This document shows, one piece after another, positions 1-11,246 of a stretch of DNA of 64,000 nt (position 1 is the stretch's first letter; each line of letters starts with the position of its first letter). Made by a program: the position numbers and the translations under genes. Source of the stretch: Penicillium oxalicum (lineage: Eukaryota > Ascomycota > Eurotiomycetes > Eurotiales > Aspergillaceae). The stretch covers positions 2,914,001-2,978,000 of the forward strand of contig NC_064653.1 of NCBI RefSeq assembly GCF_001723175.1, written 5' to 3'. The notes under the pieces were generated by a model that saw nothing but the letters and a program-made list of their open reading frames with translations, was not told the DNA's origin and did no database searches.

Positions 1-613
1 TCCATACTCGTACTTTTCGTGGTGACCTACTAGTACTCGACCAGGTACTCCTGTACTTTGGCCAGTAGGCACAAGGAACTCCAAGCACTAGGCGTACCGT
101 GCGGTACCCATCATCACGGCGGCTGAATTCAAGATAGACACAGCATTCTAGAGGGCTTGGAACAGCGTAGAATAGTGAACACAGCCTCATTGCAATCATG
201 GGGCGAAAACTCCCCTACACGGGCGGTGGGCTCTTTGTATGGAAATTCATACCCCCGTCCGAACCTGCTCGCAGCCCTGGATTTTCATGAAATCATCACA
301 ACCTTGCAGCCTAAAGTGCCAAGACCCACCCGCCTTCCGTTTCTCTCTCTCTCGCTCTCTCGCTCTCTCTTGGCCCCCCCCAGCCTCATCCACTTGTGAC
401 TTGAGACTGTCGTCTCCATTCTCTCGGTTTACAATTCACAAAGAATTCGCCCCCCCAGCATCTTCATTAGTCTTCATTCAGTCCTCTCAAAAGATCAACG
501 GGCTGGTGGATTTCCATCATCGCAAACATTGTCGGATTGAGCCTTGACGGAGCTCTCTTTTCACGGACCTCCTGCGATCTCTCTCTTCCCTCGATTTCTC
601 CGCCCAAAATACC
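1..613. other. Upstream region of the RCR-like gene
   Basis: No gene is visible here. The stretch holds a CT-rich tract at about 340-372, where TCTC and CGCTCTCT units run into a C-run. That position, roughly 250 bases before the first codon of the RCR-like gene, is typical of a fungal core promoter. The first 120 bases are rich in GTAC and TACT words of the kind common in Eurotiales intergenic DNA. Confidence 0.5.
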
Positions 614-1260
614 ATGGCCGTCCTTTCACGACGTTATTGGTAAGTTCTGTGTGATTCTCTCTGTCCTTTGGTTCTGGAAATATACAATGTGCCCCTCATG
701 AGCAAAACACTAATCTCATCCCCACAGCGGTTTTTATGATGATTGCGGCGGGCATTCCGACTGGGATAGCTGGGGTCGTTGGGTAGCGTTTGCAGTCATC
801 GTCTTCTGTGCTTTCATCTTGTTCCTCGGATTTTCGTGAGTATGGTCTGGCTTGGCTTTTTCCGATTGCCTTTGGGACTCCTTGCTCTCCTTGCAATGAC
901 GTCTTGCGATCACGATTTATTGAGCATACGTTCAAACTGACCATCATTGCGTCATGCAGTTGTCTCAACGCCCGTCGACGTCGTCGTCATGGCCTCCGCC
1001 CTATCACGGGAACGGGATGGATGGCGCCTCCTCCTGGACCTCCTCCCCCTCATCAACCGGTCTACTACGGGAACCAGAACGACTACTACGGCTCGCCACC
1101 ACCCCCTCAATACTCGGCAAACCCCCAAAACTACGGCTACTTTGGCGCCCAGAACCCCGGACAACAGCAGAATGGCATCGAGCTACAACAGCCCGCTGCT
1201 GCTCACGCAGCAAGCCGGGCTTACAGTCCGCCTCCAGGCCCCCCTCCCTCAAAGGTCTAA
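614..1260 (+). CDS. RCR-family membrane protein (Congo red resistance / chitin deposition)
   Basis: Three exons, 614-639, 728-835 and 960-1260, joined by GT-AG introns, give a 144-residue protein. The order is a short N-terminal part with C9 and C15, a membrane segment at about residues 27-45, then an immediate basic stretch (CLNARRRRRHG, about 46-56) and a Pro/Tyr/Gln-rich tail. The single membrane span followed by an Arg-rich motif and GTGWMAPP is the layout of the RCR family, whose yeast members act in chitin deposition and endosome-to-vacuole sorting. A PPQY motif at about 93-96 matches the PPxY signal that recruits Rsp5-type ubiquitin ligases to such proteins. The first coding exon is only 26 nt, and the second intron interrupts the codon just before CLNAR. 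Family placement is by pattern; the cellular role is inferred. Confidence 0.84.
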
Positions 1261-2360
1261 ATGTGTTTGCGTTGCGCAAAGCCCTGGAGTTGATCATGAA
1301 AATTCCGGTACATTGCGCCTGCTCCGGTCCCCGTTTACGACTTTGGCCCCTCCCTCCCTCTTTCTTTATTTGCGAGAATGATCCTCCGGGCCGAGGGATA
1401 TGAACTTCGATGGGTTGGCGGAGTGTTGCATGCCCGCCAATCATTCAATCTCCCCCTTCGCATCCCCTTGATCAATTGCTTCGACCGAGGAAAATGCTGT
1501 GTCGCCGCGGCTATGCTATTCAATGGGGGCCTCTATGCGATCATGCGAATCATGACAGACCTCTGTTCTGTCTCTTCGCCGGCCTTTTTTTCCGATGATT
1601 GAGACTGTGTGGTTCGCAAGGGGGGATCTTTGACCGATGACTGAACGTGACCGTGGCCGGTGCAAGTTTATTGCTTTGTTTTCCCTTTTTTCCACTTATA
1701 CCACGTCACGCTTTACCTTGATGTTTTCTCTTTTTGTGATGGATTTCAATCTCCACTATTAATGACATACCCAAGAGCTTTTTTAGCCTACCAGTACCAA
1801 TGTTGATTCTTGTCAGATTTATGCAATTTCTTACACGGATGGTACTACTGTAGTTTGGAAGTTGTTGAGAATGAGGACACTCTCCAGCGGTGGAAGAATC
1901 TTGTCGCTCACCGAGAATGGAGATCTGCAAGTTTTCTTACAGTATGTAGTACTACTATCTTGCGGCAGCATACGGGCAGGACTGGTGGCCCGGCTTTCTT
2001 TGTATCGCCGCTCATAGCGCTTCTCAAATCTTGCATCTCATTGAGTCACTTCAATTTGCTCCATCGTGTTCGCAATTTCAATTATCTCTTATCATTTTTG
2101 CACCAAATACTCTTCTCTCTTGCCCAGTCTCATCTCGAGTCCAGACCCTCCGCAGTCCTGGCACGCCGCATACCTGCCCCGATCCTCCCGCCCCGCTCCA
2201 CCCAAGCTTGTTCCTCTCCGATCTCCGCCCCTCCCTCCGCCTCTAATCGCGACAATCGACGGTGCACCACCTCTTTTTTTTTTGTAGACCCTTTTGGGTT
2301 CTTTATCCGTCTGCACTTTTGTTCCTCCCTCCCCACAGTGGCACGCACTCGGCTACCCCG
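1261..2360. other. Intergenic region, RCR-like gene to sld5
   Basis: This is the 3' flank of the RCR-like gene and the promoter and leader of sld5. The overlapping short reading frames look like chance. A T-run at about 2273-2284, followed by TAG, lies some 80 bases before the sld5 start and could be a leader intron end or simply a pyrimidine tract. Nothing else was seen. Confidence 0.45.
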
Positions 2361-3348
2361 ATGGACATTGACGATATTCTCGCCTCGGTGGACCGTGGTC
2401 CCGGGGCCAGTCCTGAATCTGCGGCCATCGATCATCAGCAATTGACGCGATTCTGGGTCGCCGAACGCGCCGTGTCTGAAGTACTGCCCTGGCCAGCGCC
2501 ATTGATGGAACGCATGATGGATCGTGTGCGAATACAGGTATTACATCCCCTGCTCTGTCCCCATTACGACTCGAGAAGTTTTGGATCTGCATTTCCGTTC
2601 TCTCTCTCTCTCTCTCTCTCTCTTTCGATCCTCTCGGTCCATTATTCCCATCGCTAAAATCTTAGATCAGATCGAAACAATCGAAGACCTCGCCGCATCA
2701 TCCGCCGATCCCGACCTCTCCAGTACATCACGCCCAACAACCCACAATCCCAATCTCAATCTGCGCCTCTCCATCCTCCAGACAGACCTTGCACGAACCC
2801 AATACATCATCCGCTCTCTGCTTCGCGCCCGACTTGCCAAACTCACCAAACACAGCATGCACTACCTCGTCCAACTAGCCAGTCGCAACAAGAATCCGCT
2901 CTCAGCAACCGCCTCACAGTCCCAGTCGCAATCGCAATCGCAATCGTCCGCGACGAACGCCATGCCCGAAGACTCGGTGCCGGACGTATCGGCCTTGATC
3001 GATACGGCGCCGCTGTCTGGGCCAGAAACAAGCTTTGTCCATGCGCATCAGACATTGTTAGCTGGGCATTATGGGGCGTCGTTTCTCGGGGCGTTTCCGC
3101 GACAATTGAGGCGGTTGGATGATAATGCGGGGGGGACGAGTATGGTGCAGGGGCCGGAGACTAAGGAGGTGGTCTTTGTGAGGTGTTTGGCGGCGCAGGT
3201 GGATGTGGTGATGGAGGGAGAGAATGAGAATGGGGATGGGGAGTTGGTGGATGAGATTGGGGTGACGATGCGCATGGGAGATATTTGGGTGGTGAGGTGG
3301 GATGGAGTGAAGAGGGCGTGGGAGAAGGGGGAGGTGGAGTTGTTGTGA
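2361..3348 (+). CDS. sld5: DNA replication complex GINS subunit Sld5
   Basis: Two exons, 2361-2537 and 2671-3348, give 284 residues. GINS (Sld5, Psf1-3) joins Cdc45 and MCM2-7 in the replicative helicase in the nucleus. The N-terminal half carries the family pattern: a region with FWVAERAVSEVLPWP (about 31-45), then RIQ-IETIEDL across the splice and a helix with SILQTDLARTQYIIRSLLRARL. The C-terminus has the small beta domain ending VVRWDGVKRAWEKGEVELL, the equivalent of the family's VKxLVxEGxVELI end. The acceptor was set at the CAG ending at 2670 because the TTAG at 2662-2665 breaks the frame. A repetitive Ser/Gln linker (about residues 138-155, encoded near 2917-2948) makes the protein longer than the usual 220-230 residues. 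The intron holds a TC microsatellite. Confidence 0.93.
2599..2624 (+). repeat. TC dinucleotide microsatellite in the sld5 intron
   Basis: About thirteen TC units lie within the single sld5 intron, upstream of its acceptor. It may strengthen the polypyrimidine tract, and its length probably varies between strains. Confidence 0.9.
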
Positions 3349-4064
3349 AATGGACGAAGAATGGGAAGAAGAAGAAAATAAAAAGGTGGAAGATGTGGAT
3401 GTCGAGTTGCAGAGATTTGAAAGTCAATCTTCTTTTTCTCTCTCTTCAAGTTCACGACGGCAAGACGGACGAGATATGATATCCTTGGGGAAAAAACCTT
3501 TGGCCGTGGCATTAAATGGGCGTTTGGTATTTGTTTCCTTTCCTTTTGTTTTTTCTCTTTTTGCGTGTTCGGGGTCATTTCAAGTCTTTCATTGCTTCTC
3601 ATTATTTTTTTCGTATGCTATGACAACGTGATACCAAAAATCAAGCCTCTTTTTTTTGAGGTCGAATACAAATCATTGTTCAGGGCCTCCTTGGAGGCTG
3701 TCTGGGCTCACCTGGCCCAACAAGTCCGCAGTCATTGGTACCATACAGAACCAACGTAGAAATGAATACAATCGATCCAGGAGCCAAAGTAAAGTTTTCA
3801 TAAAAATGTAGTCATAAGCACATATTTCTCGTCATGATTGTGCTTCACATCACACGGCAGTAACGAGGTGGAATGTATGACAGAGGGTTGTGCAACGCTA
3901 ATCAAACGTTCAGACCGACTCACCCTATCCCATACCCCTTCGGTGAAACGCCAATCGCTAAACCCATGAAAATTGAAGAAAGAGTAAGTTGAAGCAGAAG
4001 AATTCGGGCACGGAGAAATTTGTTGCCCTCTTGTCTCATCGTTGACAGTAGATGGCGAATAAAA
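3349..4064. other. Convergent 3' flanks of sld5 and cul3
   Basis: This is a gene-free stretch between two convergent stop codons, T-rich on the plus strand around 3420-3660. It should contain both polyadenylation regions. No further feature is recognised. Confidence 0.5.
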
Positions 4065-6793
4065 TTATGCGAGGTACTGGTATGTCGAGGCCTCGTCTCC
4101 CAGACGCTCCAAGTACTCGCGATCAATGAGACTGTCGATCCGCTGCTTGACCATCTTCACGTCGGGCACAAAGCGTGAGGTGAGTTGCGCGAGGACCTCG
4201 TTCATCAAGTTCAGGTGAGTCAGGGTTTTGCGTTGCCTGCAATGATCGTTAGTCTCTTACTCCTCGACACCATACTGCAAAGGGCCGTTAGAGTCTACTC
4301 ACTTCATGATGCGCACTACGGCGGCCTCAATGATATGCCGACGCTCCTCGTTCACCTTCTTCTCCGTCTCCTCGCGTTGGTCTTTGCTCTCAACCCTGTT
4401 CGCGTTCCCAGCGACGAGGCCTATGCGCACCTTTACGAAGGGACTCTGGAATTCGTGGTTGAAGGAAAAGCGGTCTGTCGCTTTGACATCCTTGCTCATA
4501 GGTTCTTTCTTCAATACCCGTGTCTTCGGGGCGACGGCAAGAGATTGGAGGTTGCGGACGAGGTCGTTCTCCGGGATCTGGGTCTGTTCTTGAATTTGAG
4601 TGAACGTCAAGGACTCGCCGTCGGCAATATCATTGAACAACAGCAGAATGACCATCATATAGGTGGATACATTGAGTTCATAGCGCTGAACTTTGCCATT
4701 GCTCCGCACAAACTTGGCACGAATGTCCGCGGAACCCATGGGCGCTTGCCACGACAGCTGGCGTCCGCTGTGCTTGTCAAGGTAAAATCTCTCAAAGCTC
4801 TCCTTCAGCGTCTTGATCTGCTGTGGATAGATGCACGGTGGGGCTTCCATCTTGTCTTTGTGTTTGCCCATGACGTCCAAGGGCCACATAGTGCTGGTCA
4901 GAACGTGCACCTCCAGGTCCGGCCGGTCATCGTCCGCTGCATTAGTCCGAGACATGTGTTGTTTGTAACTCGTCGTCAGATCCTGCGAGATGGTCATGTC
5001 CTTGAACATGGCCTCGATTCGCTGGGTGAATTGATTGCCGACCTCCATTTTCATCTTCGAGATCATCTGCCGTTCTGCATCCATGCTGGCGGACTTCTTC
5101 ATCAGAAGTCGACGGGCCAGGTGCTTCTTGTAGTACGTCTCAAACAGATCCTTGTCTTTGATGTAACGCAGGAGTAAGATTCCATTGTCCAACAATGCAT
5201 CGACCTCATCCTCCGTCTTCCCTTTGACACCCTTTTTGAGATTCTCGTCGAAGAAGAGAGAGAGGAATTCTGAGCTTCGTATATTCCGGTTGATAAACTC
5301 CCCAAAACTGTCGTCGATCGACTTGAGCAGGGTTTGATCTGACTGGAAGGAGTGCAGCCAGACGTTGTCGAATTGCCGCTTGAGCGCCAAGATTTCGTCC
5401 ACCCATTTAATGGCTGATGCGGTTTGAGCATTGACAGGCCTCTCCTTTTCTGCGCTCTTCTCCTTTTTCTGATCTTTTGTGCGTTTCGTGCTGTCAAGGT
5501 TGGCCGAATTGGTGGCTTGTGTTGGGTCTGGTGGCGGTGCGAGCGACATGGTATTAATCGCTTGGCCGAGCTCCACAATCCGTGCCCTCACCTCCTGGGT
5601 CAGAACACTCTTCTTCCCATCAACCCTCGCGTTGAGCATATACAAGTCTCGCAGGCCGTCGAACTGCTTCTGATCAAGCATATGCCGAACGCCAGTGCCC
5701 TCCATACGCACTACCTCTCCGATGTTCGGGGAGATCAATTCCCGATCGATAACCTCATTGATCTTGGACTTAGTTCCGGGAGCAAGCGTGACATTGCATC
5801 GCTCTTCTTCCTCGGCGATGCGCTTCAAGGTCTGTCGGCAGAATGTCATAGCATCGCCTTCCTCCAACAATCGAGTTCCTTCTTTTTGATAAAAAGCCAC
5901 GCTCGCGTTGAGGAATTGCGGCTCAAAAGTGGTGACGTACAGCTTCTCGGTCTCCTCCTCGACAATAGTCTCATATAAGCCCTCCAACATGTTGACACAT
6001 TTTCGAATCAGTGGCCGGTCAATCATATGACCGTCTCGCTCGAGTTGTATCAAAAAGAGGACTGTTGACTCGAGAACGTTTGCGACAGTTGTCGGCGAAT
6101 CAGGGCGAACAGGGACGCGGAGCACATTGTCACGAAACAGTGCCATCGACGTGACAAAAATAGAAGGATTAGATCGGTCCACGGAAACTGTACGATCCTG
6201 GGGAAAATCAGTCGGGGTTCGATTGATCACGGCTGTCGGAATAACAGGTCCTATTTTTTTTTCTTTCGCTTTCTTCTACTTACCATGTACATCAGGACAT
6301 CTGTGATCATGCCCATGCACACTAGATGATCTTGCCAGGTTTCTTTCAAGACCGAGAGAAAACGTTCGCCTGCAGCACGCCTTTCATTGGATTGGTCTTG
6401 CACGACCCTACTCCCATCCTGCCAATTCTCCGCACGTAGAAGAATCGGGAGTATAGATTCTGCGACCTGACACCGTACATGGTTGTACAGCCAATCTCTC
6501 TCAAGAGCTTTGACCAGCTGATAAAGCTCGTGGCCCCGCGAGAGCGTCACGATCCGGTATGCATTTCGATAAAGCTCCTCGAATGAGAGGCTTGACGCAT
6601 TTTTGGTATGAATTCCCGTGAGTGATGATGCGAGAACTTTCCAGATGGTGTCAAAATCGTCAGTTGGCGCAGATGCGGGACTCTTGATTTTACAGTCAAA
6701 TGATCAGCTCGATGCTCTGAATTGTGAGATCTATGAGATGTGACGTACCCGTCGTGGAGCCCGGATCTTATTACGAGCTCTCATAGACGCCAT
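4065..6793 (-). CDS. cul3: Cullin-3, scaffold of BTB-type ubiquitin ligases
   Basis: Four exons (6793-6749, 6682-6284, 6197-4303, 4236-4065) give 836 residues. The protein is the scaffold of CRL3 ligases, with BTB substrate adaptors at the N-terminus and the RING protein Rbx1 at the C-terminus. The N-terminal exon holds SFEELYRNAYRIVTLSRG, the cullin-3 form of the first cullin repeat. The third exon carries the repeats and the cullin-homology domain (LKKGVKGKTEDEV, YYKKHLARRLL, FYLDKHSGRQLSWQ). The WHB domain follows, ending STYQYLA. The neddylation lysine in VRIMK is residue 780, and its codon is split AA|G by the last intron. A charged linker (KRTKDQKKEKSAEKE) sits between cullin repeats and is absent from animal CUL3. 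The first intron starts right after residue 15. The gene is transcribed divergently from zim17. Confidence 0.97.
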
Positions 6794-7178
6794 GTTTGAG
6801 CGTATTGTGAGAGGAAGGAAGGTAATGGAAGGTGAAGCAAGGTAAAGAAAAGGAAAAAGAGCTCTCACTTCATCCCACTTGCTTCCTCCCAAGTGTCCCT
6901 CTCCGCGGAGTATTGCTACGGATTGCTACGGAAAATCATTAAAGCGTTTCGGCACTACCAATTGGAGATACGTCAGACTGCGAGCGGTGTAATGGCGGTC
7001 AAGGAGGCGGTGCGGCGCAAAGTGAACAAGACGGTTCTATCTTCCAATACATCATCGCAGTAAATTTTGAAACATTCATAAACTTCCTTCATTCTGCAAC
7101 CTCGAAATCCCAAAATCTACTACTGAGCGCCCTCTCCTCCATTGATCTCTTCAGATATCTGAGTCATAGCCATTCAAT
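6794..7178. promoter_or_regulatory. Shared divergent promoter region of cul3 and zim17
   Basis: These 385 bases separate two oppositely oriented start codons, so they must contain both promoters and leaders. The cul3 side is purine-rich on the plus strand (about 6810-6865), which is a CT tract in the direction of cul3. A direct repeat of ATTGCTACGGA occurs near 6911-6933. No TATA box is obvious. Confidence 0.6.
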
Positions 7179-7784
7179 ATGCGTCCCTTTACCTCAGGAG
7201 GATTGCGGTCTTTGCGTTCCTTGCTGTCGGCCCCAAACACACTCGCGACAGCAACAAGGCCCTCTCAACGACTTATTTCTTCACAGATCGTCTATTCCCA
7301 CTCAAGCTATACACCATCATTCTTCAAATACTCTCTATTCAACCATTTTCAGGGCTCTGCTATCCGCCAAAAATCCACATCATCAAGCCCTCTGACCGAG
7401 GAGCCCCGCGACCGAACTGAAACCGACACCGATCGCCAGAAGAGAAACGAAGAACGGCGTCGCAACGAAGAGGCATATCAGATAGTCTTCACTTGCAAGC
7501 CTTGTGGAGAACGCTCGTCTCACCGCATGTCGAAACAGGGCTACCACCGTGGCACTGTCTTGATTCAATGCCCGTCATGCTCGAACCGGCATGTCATGAG
7601 TGATCATTTGGGGATCTTCTTTGACAAGAGAACGACACTCGAGGATTTGCTTAAAGAAAAAGGGCAGACACTCACTCATGGACACACGGATGGGAACTTG
7701 GAGTTCTGGGAGGACGGCACCGTCAAGAGCTTCGGTCTGGATGGACGTCAGCTTTTAGAATCTACAGCACAAAAAAGCTCTTGA
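7179..7784 (+). CDS. zim17: Mitochondrial DNL-type zinc finger protein Zim17/Hep1
   Basis: One uninterrupted exon encodes 201 residues. Zim17 keeps mitochondrial Hsp70 soluble and supports matrix protein import. The first 65 or so residues are rich in Arg, Ser and Thr with almost no acids, as expected for a matrix-targeting presequence. The DNL zinc finger follows: C106 and C109 in FTCKPCGERSSHRMSK, and C131 and C134 in IQCPSCSNRHVM, then SDHLGIFFD. All four zinc ligands and the conserved HxMSKxxYxxGTVLIxC core are present. The ATG at 7179 is the first in frame and gives the presequence. A charged linker (about 75-98) lies between presequence and finger. Confidence 0.96.
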   Translation: MRPFTSGGLRSLRSLLSAPNTLATATRPSQRLISSQIVYSHSSYTPSFFKYSLFNHFQGSAIRQKSTSSSPLTEEPRDRTETDTDRQKRNEERRRNEEAYQIVFTCKPCGERSSHRMSKQGYHRGTVLIQCPSCSNRHVMSDHLGIFFDKRTTLEDLLKEKGQTLTHGHTDGNLEFWEDGTVKSFGLDGRQLLESTAQKSS

Positions 7785-8446
7785 AGATGAGACCACTCCT
7801 TTTTGTTAACCGAGTGCCTTGGTTCGAAATGAAGGAATCTGACTCAATTCCTTATATTGTCATGAGCCTCGTGGATACTCTGCTTGCATGGCAGGCCCAG
7901 CGCAAGCAGGAGTGGACCTCGAGGAAAGGATGCTCGACGCTGCGCGATGAGAAGACAGCACCTGGAGATCGTTGGTGTGCAGAAATCATGGGAAACTCGT
8001 GCTCCTACCTACTTGTATTATACATTCATTATGCCATAAAAAGTGGCTATAAAAAACTACTGAACTCCTTGCTCATCTTGCCTGTCAACATGGAAACTGA
8101 TCGAAATGTACCTAGTTGTCAAGGCTGGGTACACTCGATTTGATAGGTCACGGAAGAGCGCGAATATATTCAGTCATTGTTATACCGCCTCATCCCTGAG
8201 AGGCATTTGAGTCAACATCTTTCAAGACAATTTGAAGAAGGGATCTTCAAACTGATCTCCTGCATTGCGATGGATAACGCATGCTCACCGGCCTATAACT
8301 TGAGACTCGTATCTCGGGGGGAGCCACAGGCACGAGAATGCCACTTGCGTTTAAGACCCGTGAACATCTTAGGGACGCAGGGAATCGACCGAGATTGGCA
8401 GATGCGTAGTGATGGATTAAGGTAGCTTCTCAAGAAAGCAAAAATT
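7785..8446. other. 3' flank of zim17 up to the tRNA gene
   Basis: This is a gene-free stretch. A plus-strand frame overlaps the zim17 stop and runs to 8143, but it has no recognisable content and is probably chance. The 3' end of zim17 transcripts should fall here. Confidence 0.45.
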
Positions 8447-8518
8447 TGACCGACGCAGGGGTCGAACCTGCAATCTCTTGATTCGTAGTCAAGCGCCTTG
8501 CCATTGGGCCAGCCGGCC
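8447..8518 (-). tRNA. tRNA-Arg (anticodon ACG)
   Basis: The minus strand from 8518 to 8447 folds as a 72-nt tRNA. The acceptor arm GGCCGGC pairs with GTCGGTC, with two G-U pairs, followed by discriminator A. The D arm has a GG in its loop. The anticodon arm is CTTGA-CTACGAA-TCAAG, with anticodon ACG at 8486-8484. The T arm is GCAGG-TTCGACC-CCTGC. There is no intron. A34 would be edited to inosine to read CGU, CGC and CGA. A T-run (AAATTTTT on the tRNA strand) begins directly 3', fitting a Pol III terminator. The gene stands alone. Confidence 0.96.
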
Positions 8519-10070
8519 GACGGAGGGAGCTATACCAGTAGGCCAAGCTGTTCCATTTGATGAATGGGAGTCTTGAAAATGATTACTTCAAAGAAAATAC
8601 AGCCACGTGCAGTGTAAGAGCTTCAATTGGACGTTACTATTCTTTGGCAGTTCAGTTGACCCCCTCATTGGCACATGCCAGTGAACCTGTGCATACACCC
8701 ATGATTGCGGCTCTTCCGAAGATGTGGGTCGCAGTATGCTTACCTACCTAGGCCACCGATCGTTTCAGGAACAACCCGGGGGTCCCATCGAGATGTCCAC
8801 ACTTTTATCGCCTCGGAACTGCTGCAAGTACACGGCGCACTTCATGAGTAACGGAGTCCACCAGTCGAAGCCAATCAATGATTGCTTCCAATGACGGCGT
8901 GGGAAAATCATGCACGATGACATGTCCACTCGTCTGCTATCTGAGTGATTGAACGCAATTCTTGATTGGCCAAAGGATACAGGTGATACGTAAAAACATA
9001 TCATTGGCTAGGATGTAGTTGGATATACCTTTCGTTTTTTTTTTTCTTTTCTTTTCTTGGTCGGGATTCGGAGTCGCAAGCATCAAACTATCGGAAAATA
9101 CCCCCATATATAGAGGAGAGAGCCTGGTCGAGGAGGTGATAGGTAGCAAGATCAAGCTCATTTCGATTGATGCGATCGAAAAGTACGATTGGCTGGGCAT
9201 GGAACGTCTCCCGGATCGCTCCTTGCTCCATTGCTTTTTACGGAGTAGAACCCCCCTCCCAATCTTCGTCCTTCCCCTTTTAGTAGGCTTATCACCTTGG
9301 GAAAGACCAGTTAGATGGCCCAGATGGCCGAACTCGGCTACGAGTGCCAGCCTTGAGTGAGATTGATTCCTGCCTCGTCTTCCGGAAAATACTCCGCTCA
9401 GTAGGTGATACGACGTGAGTGGGACACAGCTCTGACAGCTCGGAAATCGATCAAGCCAAGGTATGCAAGCCCCGTCAAAAAGGTTACACGGACTCCTTAC
9501 CTGTGCACATCTACATCGGTTCGTTGAGTGCACCCGATAGTGATCGTGCTCGGCTGAGCGAGGCTACGTATAGAATGCCTGCAATGAAAGGTGAATTCAC
9601 CAGAGCTAGCAAAGTCAATCCTGGTGCCACTGTGGAATGAGGCACTTTCCAATTTCACTTGGGTAAGTTTAAGCCATAGTTGCCTTTTGATCTTCCTCTT
9701 CTAGACACGAATAAGGAACGAGTGCCCAAGACTTGCTCATAGTTCGCATGGCCAGGAAGTAGATGCAGATCCTGTCATACGGCGACATTCAGGTTTCGCA
9801 AACATGCTCAAAGTCCCACATTGAGGTGCGCACATTGCGCAGTACACAGACTATTGGAATTTTCCGAATATCGAGTCCTCTCTCTCTCTCTTTTTCCGTG
9901 AGATTCTTAAAGACACCCTTGCCGCCGCGGCTGTGGGTCGTCTCGCAGCTTCTGAACAGATCATCACCCTTTCTCTTTCTTTCAGATCAAATCACGAGCC
10001 ACAGCGAGGTGATTTCGACAGTCTCCCACTCTAAAAGCTCACGCCCTCCAACCCCTTATCGAAATTAGTC
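8519..10070. other. Intergenic region upstream of the methyltransferase gene
   Basis: About 1.5 kb without a recognised gene. It contains a T-rich run at about 9029-9058 and a CT tract at about 9883-9898, roughly 180 bases before the methyltransferase start and plausible as its core promoter. Short reading frames on both strands show no family features. Confidence 0.45.
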
Positions 10071-11246
10071 ATGACCGTGACAGTCCCGAACAATGGTCCC
10101 GGAGAGTACCTCCTAGTTCGAGATGCAGCCGAGAAGGAGAGGTCAGTCAAGATATCGATGGAGCTGGAATCAAACAAAAATTGGAGACAATATTCAAACG
10201 GGTGATATCTAGACTGGAGATGCAATTCCGGCTCTGGCAGTCCCATCTTGGGTACCTGTTGCACCCGACCATCGAACAACATGAGCACATGCGTATTGCA
10301 GATGTCGGCACGGGCACGGGGTTAGTTCGACACCGTACTCGACTACTTGATCCATTGAACGAGAACTTATCTGTTTTCTCCCTTGCAAATATTCCATATG
10401 GAAATCATGATGCTGATATAACATGAATCCAAGTGCATGGTTGCGCGAACTTGCGGCGGTGGTCCCCGAGACTTGCCAGTTGGATGGCTTCGACATCTCC
10501 GATGACCTTTTTTACAAGAGCTTGACACAGCGCACCAATCTTTCATTCCATCTGCAGAATGTTCTCCAGCCATTCCCCGAAGAATTCGTGGGCAAATACG
10601 ACGTGGTCAATGTCCGGCTTTTAGCAGTCGCCCTCTCCTCCAATGAATGGCCCACCGCAGTACGCAACGTGGTGGCTCTCTTGCGTATGTAATTCGACAT
10701 GCTATATTTGAGCCACATGGCTTGAAAAGTCTTGAACTGACGTGACAATAGGACCCGGTGGTCATTTACAGTGGTCCGATTGCGCTCCCCAGGGATGTGT
10801 CGTCAAGGCACCTCCAGGGGTGACACCTACCCGAGCGATTCGTATGATGGAGGTCTTTTACAAGACCCTGGATAGCTTGGGAAAGACTCCAGAGTAAGAT
10901 TGGTGTAGATTCTTCTCAGTCGGAGAACCCGAGGTGGTGGACTGACGATATAAACTCTCACAGAATCCACAACCTACTTGGCATATTCCAGAAAAGTGAA
11001 CTAGTCTCTTGTAAAATGGAGACCATCGAACTTGACAAGCCTGAGATGAGGGATGAGCTCAATCTGACTATTACAAATGTCATGGCGCATGGTCTCACAG
11101 CTTCGTTCCGGTTGCACAAGCTCGAGGATATTCAGTCTGAGCAACAGATTGCCGATTTGCGCGATGGCGTCTTGGAAGATCTCCGAACGATCGGATGCTA
11201 CTTCAGTTATAGTTTTTATTTGGTGATTGGACAGAAACCGTTGTAG
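10071..11246 (+). CDS. SAM-dependent methyltransferase, LaeA/UMTA-like
   Basis: Five exons (10071-10141, 10213-10320, 10434-10684, 10752-10893, 10964-11246) give 284 residues. Motif I is IADVGTGTGAWLREL at about 52-66, the SAM-binding glycine loop, and its last glycine codon is restored exactly across intron 2. LDGFDISDD gives the acidic residue after strand 2, YDVVNVRLL is motif II-like, and LLRPGGHLQWSDC is motif III. This is the Rossmann-fold class I layout shared with the fungal LaeA/UMTA group. Those proteins include regulators and many natural-product methyltransferases, so the substrate cannot be told. The neighbours are housekeeping genes and no synthase is near, so cluster membership is not supported. 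There is no N-terminal extension of the length typical of LaeA itself. Confidence 0.9.

Noticed and set aside
4185..5177. A 330-codon plus-strand frame across cul3
   Set aside because: It is fully antisense to the conserved cullin-homology region and shows no family features; codon bias of the real gene leaves the opposite frame open.
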